Part shown: one piece after another, positions 34,014-40,832 of the stretch
Numbering within the stretch: position 1 is the stretch's first letter
Layout: each line of letters starts with the position of its first letter
Assembly: GCF_009733595.1 (NCBI RefSeq)
Contig: NZ_WOFH01000014.1
Coordinates: 124,001-188,000 of the forward strand
DNA length: 64,000 nucleotides
Direction: 5' to 3'
Source of the DNA: Actinomadura litoris
Lineage (GTDB): Bacteria > Actinomycetota > Actinomycetes > Streptosporangiales > Streptosporangiaceae
Made by a program: the position numbers and the translations under genes
The notes under the pieces: generated by a model
Told to the model about the DNA's origin: nothing
The model's input: only the letters and a program-made list of their open reading frames with translations
Databases searched by the model: none

Positions 34014-34630
34014 TGGCGAAGGTGACGATCGGGCTGCGCATCGGCCGCAACCGTGACGGTAAGGGGGTCGTCCCGCCCCGGGACACCGTCGAGCTGGACC
34101 GGCTCTCTCCTCGCGCCCGCGCTCTCGCGCAGGCGATCGCCGCGTCCCCGGGCGCCGGTGCCGGGGTGATCTGGCTGGAGTCCACCCGGCCCCGCGGCGA
34201 GATGTACACCAGCGGGGAGGAACACGCCGTCTACGGCGACCCCGCACGCGACGGTCAGCCCGTCCGGCGCGAATGGGGCGCATGGGATCGCTTCTACGCC
34301 GATTCACCCGAGGACGCCTACGGGTATCTGGAACGGCAGGCCGCGAAGATCCCTGCGGATTGGGAGATCATCGGCCCGGACCCGCATGAGCGGGTCACCG
34401 AGCACGAGCAGCCGGTAGAGGAGTGGCGTGCCTCGGACGTCGCTGAGCATATGGGGATCGCGCTGCCCTCGGTCCGGCCGACACTGCGGCGGCTGGGCGT
34501 GCGCCCATACCGGCACGAGCCCGCGCCCGGCGGCGGTGTGCGGGCGGTGTACTCAGCCGCGGCCGTCCGCGCCGCCCATGCCAACCGCCCCGGACGGGGC
34601 GCCCGTACCGACCTCAAGGGGCACAACTGA
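34013..34630 (+). CDS. Hypothetical protein with C-terminal winged-helix-like domain
   Basis: The protein has 205 residues. The N-terminal ~125 residues are of unknown type (LSPRARALAQAIAASPGAGAG). From about residue 140, WRASDVAEHMGIALPSVRPTL followed by RRLGVRPYRHEPAPGGG and RAVYSAAAVRAAH reads as a winged helix with a wing, so DNA binding is likely. Overlaps by one base at both ends place it in a tightly coupled unit. Confidence 0.6.
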   Translation: MAKVTIGLRIGRNRDGKGVVPPRDTVELDRLSPRARALAQAIAASPGAGAGVIWLESTRPRGEMYTSGEEHAVYGDPARDGQPVRREWGAWDRFYADSPEDAYGYLERQAAKIPADWEIIGPDPHERVTEHEQPVEEWRASDVAEHMGIALPSVRPTLRRLGVRPYRHEPAPGGGVRAVYSAAAVRAAHANRPGRGARTDLKGHN

Positions 34631-35070
34631 TGACCGACCCGATCGAAGGGGAATTCGGCGCGCTCATCCTGTCCGGATGGATCGCTGACGCGCCGGACAC
34701 CGGAAGAGACGCCGCCTTCCTGCTCGCTGCCGTCTCCGACGACCGTGCGGCAGTGACGATGCCGATCGTCGCTGAGGCGTTCGGGCTATCGTCGCAGGCC
34801 GGATCCATGACGTCCCGCCCGTCCGGGGACGGACGTGTGGAGCTGACGAGCGATGGGTGGGCGTACCTGCGTGCCGGTGACGCCGTCTACCAGCGGCCTG
34901 TGTCGAGCGAGTGGGCGGATGTCGCCCGGGTGGATGGACGGGTCGTCCTGGTGGTGGCGTTCCGGCCGTTGCCCGCTGGCGCGCCGGTGGAGCCGTTCGT
35001 GGATCGGATCACGGCTCAGGGCGTGTTCGCGCTAGGACTGCTGCCCGTCGCCTGCACCGACCTGCATTGA
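34630..35070 (+). CDS. Hypothetical accessory protein, 146 aa
   Basis: The ATG at 34630 overlaps the preceding stop by one base. The product has helices in the first half (GALILSGWIADAPDTGRDAAFLLAAV, read as two segments) and strands in the second (VARVDGRVVLVVAFRPL). No motif is recognised. It closes the 33184-35070 unit, with the TTACAGTCT operator 57 bp after it. Confidence 0.55.
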   Translation: MTDPIEGEFGALILSGWIADAPDTGRDAAFLLAAVSDDRAAVTMPIVAEAFGLSSQAGSMTSRPSGDGRVELTSDGWAYLRAGDAVYQRPVSSEWADVARVDGRVVLVVAFRPLPAGAPVEPFVDRITAQGVFALGLLPVACTDLH

Positions 35071-35126
35071 GCCGCCCGCGCGTGTGAAGCAGACGATCTA
35101 GATCCTTTCGGCATGAGTCGCAGACT

Positions 35127-35145
35127 TTACAGTCTCAGACTGTAA
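35127..35145. promoter_or_regulatory. Candidate operator TTACAGTCT-C-AGACTGTAA
   Basis: A perfect palindrome with 9-bp arms lies 31 bp before the start of the next gene, whose product begins with a MerR/excisionase-like HTH. The surrounding ~50 bp are unusually AT-rich, consistent with a promoter. Confidence 0.7.
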
Positions 35146-35176
35146 GGTTGGAGGTGTCAGCGAGAGGGAGAACACC

Positions 35177-36004
35177 ATGAACACCACCGCCGCCGCCCAG
35201 CAGGCCGGAGTCACCACCGCGACCATCCGCGCCTGGTGCCGCCGCAACGTCATCGCCGCGCTCAAGGTCACCGGCCGGTGGGTCATCGACGCCGCCTCCC
35301 TCGCCCACCGCATCCAGATCGGAAGGACCCACGTGGCCGACCGCTACACCGTCCAGACCGTCGACAAGGAGCACCTCGGCCGAGTCGCCACGTTCCACCG
35401 AGTCGTCCGCACCGACGGCACCGAGCCCGGCTGGCGAGGCGACGCGCGCCTGATCGACCACATCTACGCAGACCGCGCCCGCGCCGAAGCCGTCGCCGAG
35501 TTCCTCAACCGCACCCCCGACTGCTACCGGCTCGAACTCCGCCAGGCCGGCCGGACCTTCTCCTCCTCCGGCGGCTGGCGGTGGGTGGTCACCGGCGGCC
35601 GCGACGGCGACCCCCACCGCGTCAGCGCGAGGATCGACGTGGGCTGGCAGCCGCCCGCCACCAGCTCGTCCACGACCGCGATCGGCCACGTCATCGGGCT
35701 CACTCTCACCCACGACAAGGGCGCCGAGAAGCGGATCGCCGAGCACGCCGAGAAGCAGGCCATCGCCGCCGCCGAACAGGAGGTCCGCCAGGCCCGCGAG
35801 GCGCAGCTCGCCGAACTCCGCCGCCAGAAGGGGCAGCTCGCCACCCCGCGGCAGGTCGACTACATCCTCGACCTGCTGGAGCAGCGCCGGATCAGCGGCG
35901 AGGGCGGCGGGTTCTACCTCGGCCCGGCCGACCGTGCCGCGATCGAGGAGATGTCCAAGAACGAGGCCAGCGTGTACATCACCAGCCTCAAAGGCGAGTA
36001 CTGA
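35177..36004 (+). CDS. MerR/excisionase-type HTH protein with helical C-terminus
   Basis: The product (275 aa) starts MNTTAAAQQAGVTTATIRAW and continues GRWVIDAASLAHRI, an Xis/MerR-like DNA-binding module over residues 1-47. A β-rich middle (YTVQTVDKEHLGRV, WRWVVTGGRDGDPHRV) and a basic coiled coil with KRIAEHAEKQAIAAAEQEVRQ follow. GAGAGGGAG precedes ATG 35177. With its own palindrome upstream it is a good candidate for an autoregulated phage control protein, perhaps with a DNA-processing role. Confidence 0.7.
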   Translation: MNTTAAAQQAGVTTATIRAWCRRNVIAALKVTGRWVIDAASLAHRIQIGRTHVADRYTVQTVDKEHLGRVATFHRVVRTDGTEPGWRGDARLIDHIYADRARAEAVAEFLNRTPDCYRLELRQAGRTFSSSGGWRWVVTGGRDGDPHRVSARIDVGWQPPATSSSTTAIGHVIGLTLTHDKGAEKRIAEHAEKQAIAAAEQEVRQAREAQLAELRRQKGQLATPRQVDYILDLLEQRRISGEGGGFYLGPADRAAIEEMSKNEASVYITSLKGEY

Positions 36005-36019
36005 CCAGCCGCACACTGC

Positions 36020-36056
36020 GAGCGGCCCCGCTCAATCGTGGTGAGCGGGGCCGCTC
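36020..36056 (+). terminator. Perfect 15-bp hairpin with CCCGCTCA/TGAGCGGG core
   Basis: GAGCGGCCCCGCTCA (36020-36034) pairs with 36042-36056 around a seven-base loop, 16 bp after a stop codon. It shares its core with the hairpin at 32044-32086. Confidence 0.75.
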
Positions 36057-36080
36057 GCCCAGCCTACGAGAGAGCAAGCG

Positions 36081-36677
36081 ATGAGTGAGGAATGGACCGC
36101 GCAGCAGTGCGCGACCGAGTGGGGCGTCCAGCTCAAGACGTGGCACAGCTATGTCGCCCGTGGGCAGGCGCCCGGGTCGGCCCGGCACTCGGGTCGGACG
36201 CCGCTGTGGGAAGCCGAGACCGTGCGGGCCTGGCCGCGGCCTGGGCAGGGCGCCCGCAACGACCTGAACATGCCCGACGAGCTGCCGGTCCTGTACGAGA
36301 CCACCGTCGGAACCCGAGGCGACATGTCAGGGTCGACCTCGCCGCTGCCCCGCTACTGGCACGTCTCAGTCGCAGACCGGGCCGCGCGCGGCGACACCTA
36401 CCTTGAGGTGATGCGACCCGACGGGCAAACGGTGGCGTGCGTCGCCTGGCATGAGCGGCTGAATGAGGGCAGCGACGAGCTCGCGGAGGCCGTCGCGTGG
36501 ATCACCGGTGCGGCGCGCAAGGTATGGGCTGCCGGAGCGAAGCTCGCCCAGGGGACTCCGCCGGCGGTGCTGTGGGCGGACGTCGCCGACGCGTGGGAGT
36601 TCGCGGGAAGGAATGCCTACTTCGCGTGGGCGAAGGAGATCGTGGCGTCCGGCGTCACGAGGACCGCCTACCTGTAG
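36081..36677 (+). CDS. Hypothetical protein with N-terminal HTH
   Basis: The product (198 aa) begins with WTAQQCATEWGVQLKTWHSYVARGQ, followed by SGRTPLWEAETVRAW, a short winged-HTH module like those of excisionases and AlpA-like proteins. The rest contains strands (YWHVSVADRAARGDTYLEV, TVACVAWHE) and a Trp/Ala-rich helix. GAGAGAGCAAGCG precedes the ATG. It is the third protein here combining a small HTH with an unassigned domain. Confidence 0.65.
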   Translation: MSEEWTAQQCATEWGVQLKTWHSYVARGQAPGSARHSGRTPLWEAETVRAWPRPGQGARNDLNMPDELPVLYETTVGTRGDMSGSTSPLPRYWHVSVADRAARGDTYLEVMRPDGQTVACVAWHERLNEGSDELAEAVAWITGAARKVWAAGAKLAQGTPPAVLWADVADAWEFAGRNAYFAWAKEIVASGVTRTAYL

Positions 36678-36719
36678 CGACAAGGGGCCGCGACGTCGCC
36701 CGCACTGGACGCGACGAAT

Positions 36720-36751
36720 GCCCGCCCTCCCGTCAGAGCGAGAGGGCGGGC
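36720..36751. terminator. Hairpin terminator
   Basis: GCCCGCCCTC (36720-36729) pairs with GAGGGCGGGC (36742-36751), 10 bp perfect, loop 12. It lies between two + strand genes, 43 bp after the first. Confidence 0.65.
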
Positions 36752-36774
36752 CACGTTCGCGCAGGTCATAACAT

Positions 36775-36999
36775 GTGCGCGTGAAATGGCGAGGGCCCGA
36801 CGGGTGGGACATAGAGCTGATCAGCCTTGATCACGTACCGACCTTCCGGTGTCGACGCCATCGCATCCTCGTGGTCTACGCCCGCACCGTCACCGCCCTC
36901 GAAGCCGCGCTCGCGACCACGGGCCACACCACCGCCGACCTCGTACGAGAACTCCCCGCCCAGGCGAGAAGCGCAAGCAAGTCCATGTCTGGACGGTAG
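36775..36999 (+). CDS. Hypothetical small protein, 74 aa
   Basis: The GTG start gives MRVKWRGPDGWDIELISL, then FRCRRHRILVVYARTVTALEAAL and a basic end. It looks like a small αβ domain. The stop codon and last residues lie inside copy B of the dispersed repeat, so the 3' end may have been formed by that repeat. No ribosome site is obvious. Confidence 0.5.
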   Translation: MRVKWRGPDGWDIELISLDHVPTFRCRRHRILVVYARTVTALEAALATTGHTTADLVRELPAQARSASKSMSGR

Positions 37000-37034
37000 G
37001 CGGGCGTCTAGTCGGGCGGGAGCAGAGCGACGTT
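36981..37034 (+). repeat. Dispersed ~55-bp repeat, copy B
   Basis: Partner of 30765-30819, running from GTCCATG to CGACGTT. It covers the stop codon (TAG at 36997-36999) of the small preceding gene. Both copies share GGACGGTAGGCG and GTCGGGCGGGAG. Confidence 0.75.
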
Positions 37035-37158
37035 GCTTGATGACCGGACAGTGCCCGAACAGCGAACGACGAGACATTAAGAGTTATTCGCAGCGATCGC
37101 GGCCTATTTGCTCGTTATCAGAGGCGGCGGTACGGCACACCCCGGCGAGCACGACGAA

Positions 37159-37192
37159 AGCGGCCCGCCCTCCCGAAGGAGGACGGGCCGCT
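37159..37192. terminator. Bidirectional terminator between early and late blocks
   Basis: 37159-37173 pairs with 37178-37192 (15 bp, one G-T) around a CGAA tetraloop. It stands exactly where + strand early genes meet the end of the - strand late operon. Confidence 0.85.
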
Positions 37193-37214
37193 CGTGGCTG
37201 GAGAGGAACAGCCA

Positions 37215-37502
37215 CTACCCCCTGGGCGGCTCCACCCGCCCCGGGATCACCTTCACCGGATACACCGGCGCCTTCGAAACCCCGAGCGCAACCAGCACGC
37301 TCCCGAGCTGGGGGAACGCCTTCTCCACCGCGCGCGCCAACGCATACCAGGCGGCGATCATCAGCGCGGTCGCGACGAGCATCGCGCCCTTGCCGGTGTC
37401 CTCGTCGACCACGATGCCCGCCTTGGCGGCGAGCCAGGTCAGGACGGCGCCGACACCGACCGGGACCCACGTGCGGATCAGACTCACGATGTAGTCGGAC
37501 AT
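37215..37502 (-). CDS. Holin-like small membrane protein
   Basis: The 95-residue product has two hydrophobic segments, at about residues 10-27 (WVPVGVGAVLTWLAAKAG) and 36-52, and a short C-terminal part rich in Val/Pro. This size and topology, and its place at the end of the late operon near the lysin, fit a phage holin that opens the membrane for lysis. GGAGGTCGC precedes ATG 37502. Holin function is inferred from topology and position only. Confidence 0.65.
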   Translation of the reverse strand: MSDYIVSLIRTWVPVGVGAVLTWLAAKAGIVVDEDTGKGAMLVATALMIAAWYALARAVEKAFPQLGSVLVALGVSKAPVYPVKVIPGRVEPPRG

Positions 37503-37754
37503 GCGACCTCCTTCGGGCCACCGGGTAGCCCCCGCCACCCACATCAGTTGGACTCAGCCCTACGCGGGTTGAGGTTGAGGCGCCCTAATCCAACGTCGGC
37601 ATGCTGATCGTTGGACTCCTCGCGCCCCTGAACAATTGCTTGATGGACGGCCGCGAGTTATGCCGAGTTATGAGGGAACTCGCAGGTCAGACATTTGATG
37701 GTTGGTTGATCGGTGGGTGATGTCCTCTGACGCCATGCGATCTCCTCCCGGCGC
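37503..37754. other. Gap in the late operon with short repeats
   Basis: This 252-bp stretch has no full-size gene. GTTGGACT and GAGTTATG each occur twice, and composition is more AT-rich than the genes around it. It may contain a promoter for the holin-like gene. A possible 22-codon frame is listed separately. Confidence 0.4.
37668..37736 (-). CDS. Possible 22-residue leader-like peptide
   Basis: ATG 37736 has a near-perfect GGAGGAGAT seven bases upstream on the minus strand and reads MASEDITHRSTNHQMSDLRVPS before TAA. Codon bias is weak. The strong ribosome site is the only support. Confidence 0.25.
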   Translation of the reverse strand: MASEDITHRSTNHQMSDLRVPS

Positions 37755-37982
37755 TCAGTCGGCCGACTGGGCGACGCCGGTGAAATGGCCGGACGCGGTG
37801 ATGACGTCGCCCTCCTTCAGCACCGTCTCGGCCTCGTCCAGGACGACCCTCAGCTCCATCGAGCGGACCTTGCCCTCGGTGTTCGCCGTGATGTCGGCGG
37901 TCTCGGCGGTCGCGCGGACCTCGGTCGTCGCCGGGTCCGGGTGGCTGATCTCGGCCACCTTGAACGTTGCGCTGTACGTCAT
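37755..37982 (-). CDS. Hypothetical phage protein, 75 aa
   Basis: GAGGAG five bases before ATG 37982 decides the start. The product is a small β-rich domain (MTYSATFKVAEISHP, TEVRATAETADITANTEG, MELRVVLDEAETV, GDVITASGHFTGVAQ) with no signal peptide. It probably folds as a β-sandwich or OB-like barrel. It lies between the beta-helix gene and the holin-like gene. Confidence 0.65.
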   Translation of the reverse strand: MTYSATFKVAEISHPDPATTEVRATAETADITANTEGKVRSMELRVVLDEAETVLKEGDVITASGHFTGVAQSAD

Positions 37983-38006
37983 GCTCACTCCTCGCTGGTT
38001 GTGTGG

Positions 38007-39035
38007 TCAGGGGCTGCAGGTGATGTTGGAATACGCGGCGCCGGTCACGGCCTGCCCGCACCGCACGACGTTGTAGGTGGTCGAGGCGTCATGCACCCAG
38101 AACCCGTCCCGGGCGCCGGGCCCGATCACCGCGCTGTTGCCGGCCAGCTCGTTGCGCAACCCCCAGTCGCCCAGCCCGAGCTTGAGCAGCTTGTTGTGGT
38201 GGACCTGGTAGCCGTCATGGCCGTCGCCGCCCGGCACCCCGGTGCAGGTGTTGCCCTGGACGAGACCGTCGTTGCCCTTGACGTCCACGCAGGAGTCGCC
38301 GCCGGAATCTGTCAGCGCTCCGCCATCGAGGGCGTTCCCGGTGACCTGCGTGCCGGTGGTGCCCTCCTTCACGTCGACCGGCTCGGCCGTCGTCGCGTAG
38401 ACCGTGTTGCCCTGCACGACGTTGCGGTCCGAGGCGTCCGGCGCGCCGCCGGTGTAGACCGACCAATTCCCGTTCGCCGACCCGACGTACACGCCCTCGC
38501 CGAACTTGTCACGCCGCAGGCCCGTGTGATGCAGCGCGTTACCCGCCACCAGCGAGTCGGTCGTGAACGCCCGCAGGTGGACGGCCTCGTCACCGACATC
38601 GTGGACAGTGTTGGACACGATCTCCACGTGCGCGGAGTGGTCGACAATGATGCCCTTGGCCGCCCAGGTCACCGTCAGCCCGCGCACCCGCCACCACGAC
38701 GCGCCGTCCAGGTGCAGCCCGTACCCGCCGGTCGGGCCGTCGTTGGTCAGCGTCGCGTCCTGCCCGCACAGCCAGATCGGCGCCGCCTCGGTGCCGGGGG
38801 TGGTCGCGGTCCAGTTCCCGTCGTAGGTGCCGGCCGCGACCGCGATGGAGTCGCCCGGCTGCGCGTTCGCGAGCGCGGCGGCGAGCTGCGCTGGGGTCGC
38901 GGCGGTGACGGTCGCGTCCGGGCAGCCGCTGTCGCCGCGCGCCGACGGCACACCGAGCGGCCACGCGACCGTCACGGCGAGCGCCGCGGCAGCGAGCGCC
39001 AGCGCAGCCGCGCCCGCGCGGAAGCCTGTGACCAA
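38007..39035 (-). CDS. Secreted right-handed beta-helix protein
   Basis: The product (342 aa) starts at TTG behind GGAGG and carries a signal peptide (FRAGAAALALAAAALAVTVAW) cut near ARGDSG. The rest is made of parallel β-helix coils with recurring N-x-V/I patterns (IVSNTVHDVGDEAVHLRAF, LVAGNALHHTGL, VVQGNTVYATTAEPVDVKEG, LVQGNTCTGVPGG), as in pectate-lyase-like and polysaccharide-binding proteins. A signal peptide is unusual for a virion protein, and a terminator separates it from the lysin gene, so it looks like a lysogenic-conversion gene exported by the host. Confidence 0.8.
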   Translation of the reverse strand: MVTGFRAGAAALALAAAALAVTVAWPLGVPSARGDSGCPDATVTAATPAQLAAALANAQPGDSIAVAAGTYDGNWTATTPGTEAAPIWLCGQDATLTNDGPTGGYGLHLDGASWWRVRGLTVTWAAKGIIVDHSAHVEIVSNTVHDVGDEAVHLRAFTTDSLVAGNALHHTGLRRDKFGEGVYVGSANGNWSVYTGGAPDASDRNVVQGNTVYATTAEPVDVKEGTTGTQVTGNALDGGALTDSGGDSCVDVKGNDGLVQGNTCTGVPGGDGHDGYQVHHNKLLKLGLGDWGLRNELAGNSAVIGPGARDGFWVHDASTTYNVVRCGQAVTGAAYSNITCSP

Positions 39036-39058
39036 GGAGAACCTCCGGAAACGACGAA

Positions 39059-39080
39059 GCCCCAGCCAGTGCGCTGGGGC
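39059..39080 (-). terminator. Hairpin between lysin and beta-helix genes
   Basis: GCCCCAGC (39059-39066) pairs with GCTGGGGC (39073-39080). It lies in the 125-bp gap and would end late transcription before the beta-helix gene. Confidence 0.6.
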
Positions 39081-39160
39081 CGATGAGCTAACAGGGAAGG
39101 GAGGGCTCGGACGGGGACGGCGAGCGTCGCGCGCCCGGCCCGGACGCCGGAGACGGAGGG

Positions 39161-40093
39161 TCAGGACGCCAGACGCGCCTGAATCTCGTCCACGACCTTC
39201 GTGGCCATGCCCGCCGGGAACGCCTCCACCACCGCCCTGCCGATGCTCTCCGGCGTCAGGCCAGCCAGCACCAGACGAGCGACCTCCGCCTCATCCACAT
39301 CCAGGGACTGCTGCGCCAACTGCGCCACCCCGGCCTTGATCTCCAACGCCCGCGAGTAGATCTCGCGCAGCAGGTTGTCCGGACGCCAGGTCGGGTTACC
39401 GGTCGGGTCGACCCCCGCCGGCGCCGCGACCTTGTCCTGCTGGAGGACGAGCTTGAACAGGTTGTCGGTCAGCCACTTCTTGTCGTCGCTGCTGAGTGCC
39501 ACGTCGGGGTCCTCTCCGACCATCCACTGGCCGTAGTCGTCTTTCACGGCGCGGTCGTAGTCGAGGCCGACGCCATTGATCCGTTCGTCGTTGGAGTACT
39601 GCTGGAGCTGCGCGCGCGAGTCCCACCGGCCGCCCGACCACGCGTACGTCTGCCACCCGAACGTGATCTTCTCCGCGTCGAACGCCCGCTTGATCGGCCC
39701 ATAGCCTGCGTACATGCCGACCCGCTCTCGCCCGATCACGGACGCGGCGCCGTCGAGGTAGGCGTTGATCGTCGCCTGCTGGCCCGTGCTCGCGTCCCAG
39801 TCGACGGCGAAGTAGATCGGCCGGCCGTCCGGCATCCCGCACGCGCGCGCCTGCGCTTCCGCCGCCCGCGCGTCCGCCGCGCCCCCGGCCCGCCCCGACA
39901 GCGCGCGGGACGCCGTGGTCTCCCACACCACCACCAGCCAGATCCCGGCCGCCGACAGCTCCTCGGCCTCCCCACGCGTCAAGTTCTTCCCGGCATCCCG
40001 CGACAGGTAGCGGCAGGCGAACCGCACCCCCGCCTTCCGCAGCGCCGCGACGCCCGGGTGGCTCCAGGCGTAGTCCACGCCGAAGACGCTCAT
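39161..40093 (-). CDS. Endolysin-like protein with DUF1906 glycoside-hydrolase-like domain
   Basis: The product (310 aa) has an Rv2525c/DUF1906-type TIM-barrel domain over residues 1-200: VFGVDYAWSHPGVAALRKAG, FACRYLSRDAGKNL, IYFAVDWDASTGQ, VGMYAGYGPIKRAF and LQQYSND with GVGLDYDRA. A C-terminal helical part carries EIYSRALEIKAGVAQL and VARLVLAGLTPESIG, typical of actinophage lysins. It probably cuts peptidoglycan glycan strands. GGAGGAGA precedes ATG 40093; the gene upstream overlaps it by 4 bp. Confidence 0.88.
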   Translation of the reverse strand: MSVFGVDYAWSHPGVAALRKAGVRFACRYLSRDAGKNLTRGEAEELSAAGIWLVVVWETTASRALSGRAGGAADARAAEAQARACGMPDGRPIYFAVDWDASTGQQATINAYLDGAASVIGRERVGMYAGYGPIKRAFDAEKITFGWQTYAWSGGRWDSRAQLQQYSNDERINGVGLDYDRAVKDDYGQWMVGEDPDVALSSDDKKWLTDNLFKLVLQQDKVAAPAGVDPTGNPTWRPDNLLREIYSRALEIKAGVAQLAQQSLDVDEAEVARLVLAGLTPESIGRAVVEAFPAGMATKVVDEIQARLAS

Positions 40094-40419
40094 CGGCTCT
40101 CCTCCCACGGAAACTTCACCAGGTCAGGCACCGGCGGCGGGTCCACCCCGTTCCGCCGCATCACCGTCATGCACAGCTGCAGGTAGTCCATCGCCCCCCG
40201 CAGGCGGAACCGCAACTCGTCGGTCTCCTTGCGGGCCTCACTGACCGCCTTCCGCAGATCCGCGACCTCCTCTTGCAGGTCATCGGTGAGCGCGGCACGA
40301 TCGGCGTGCTTTTGCACCCGTGTCGCCTGCCGGAACGCGAACCAGCCCGCGACCAGCGCCGGGACACCCGCGATGCCCGCCGCGATCGCACCCTGCGCCA
40401 GAGTCCCCGACACGCTCAC
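40090..40419 (-). CDS. Single-span membrane protein with coiled coil
   Basis: The product (109 aa) has one transmembrane helix at about residues 8-28 (AIAAGIAGVPALVAGWFAF), then a coiled coil LTDDLQEEVADLRKAVSEARKETDEL and a Pro-rich end. Start GTG 40419 overlaps the preceding stop as GTGA. Position directly before the lysin suggests a lysis accessory protein, such as a second holin or spanin-like protein. Confidence 0.65.
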   Translation of the reverse strand: MSVSGTLAQGAIAAGIAGVPALVAGWFAFRQATRVQKHADRAALTDDLQEEVADLRKAVSEARKETDELRFRLRGAMDYLQLCMTVMRRNGVDPPPVPDLVKFPWEESR

Positions 40420-40832
40420 GGGCGATCCCACTCCTCAGTCCACGTGGAGATCACCGCGACGAACCCGGCGAACGTCAGCCAGATCAGGGCCGACAACCAT
40501 CCCCGAGGGCTCGTGCCGGCTATCCAGCCGATCAGCGCCACCGTCCCCCACAGCACTTTCATCGCCACGGCCACGGTGAACGCCAGCCGGTCCCTCCGCG
40601 CGAACGCTTGGGCGGCGCACAGCAGCCCGGTCAGCAGCCACAGCACCGCCCACACCTGCCACGGCGCGACCACCTCGTATCCAGCGCGGGTCGCGGCGGG
40701 CTGCCCGGCCAGACCGATCGGGTAGAGCAGGTCCAGCAGGGCCAGGAACAACAGGGCGATGCCGCGCTTCCCGACCCGGTGCCACAACCGTTGCAGCATG
40801 CAGGTCACACGCCCTTCGCCCTGCCGGTTCAC
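40416..40832 (-). CDS. Polytopic membrane protein, 138 aa
   Basis: Three to four hydrophobic helices are visible (ALLFLALLDLLYPIGLAG, WAVLWLLTGLLCAAQAF, FTVAVAMKVLWGTVALIGW, ALIWLTFAGFVAVIS). The GTG start overlaps the stop of the large fibre gene (GTGA). Similar proteins next to lysin genes in actinophages are annotated as membrane or holin-like proteins; which protein makes the lethal hole here cannot be told. Confidence 0.65.
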   Translation of the reverse strand: MNRQGEGRVTCMLQRLWHRVGKRGIALLFLALLDLLYPIGLAGQPAATRAGYEVVAPWQVWAVLWLLTGLLCAAQAFARRDRLAFTVAVAMKVLWGTVALIGWIAGTSPRGWLSALIWLTFAGFVAVISTWTEEWDRP

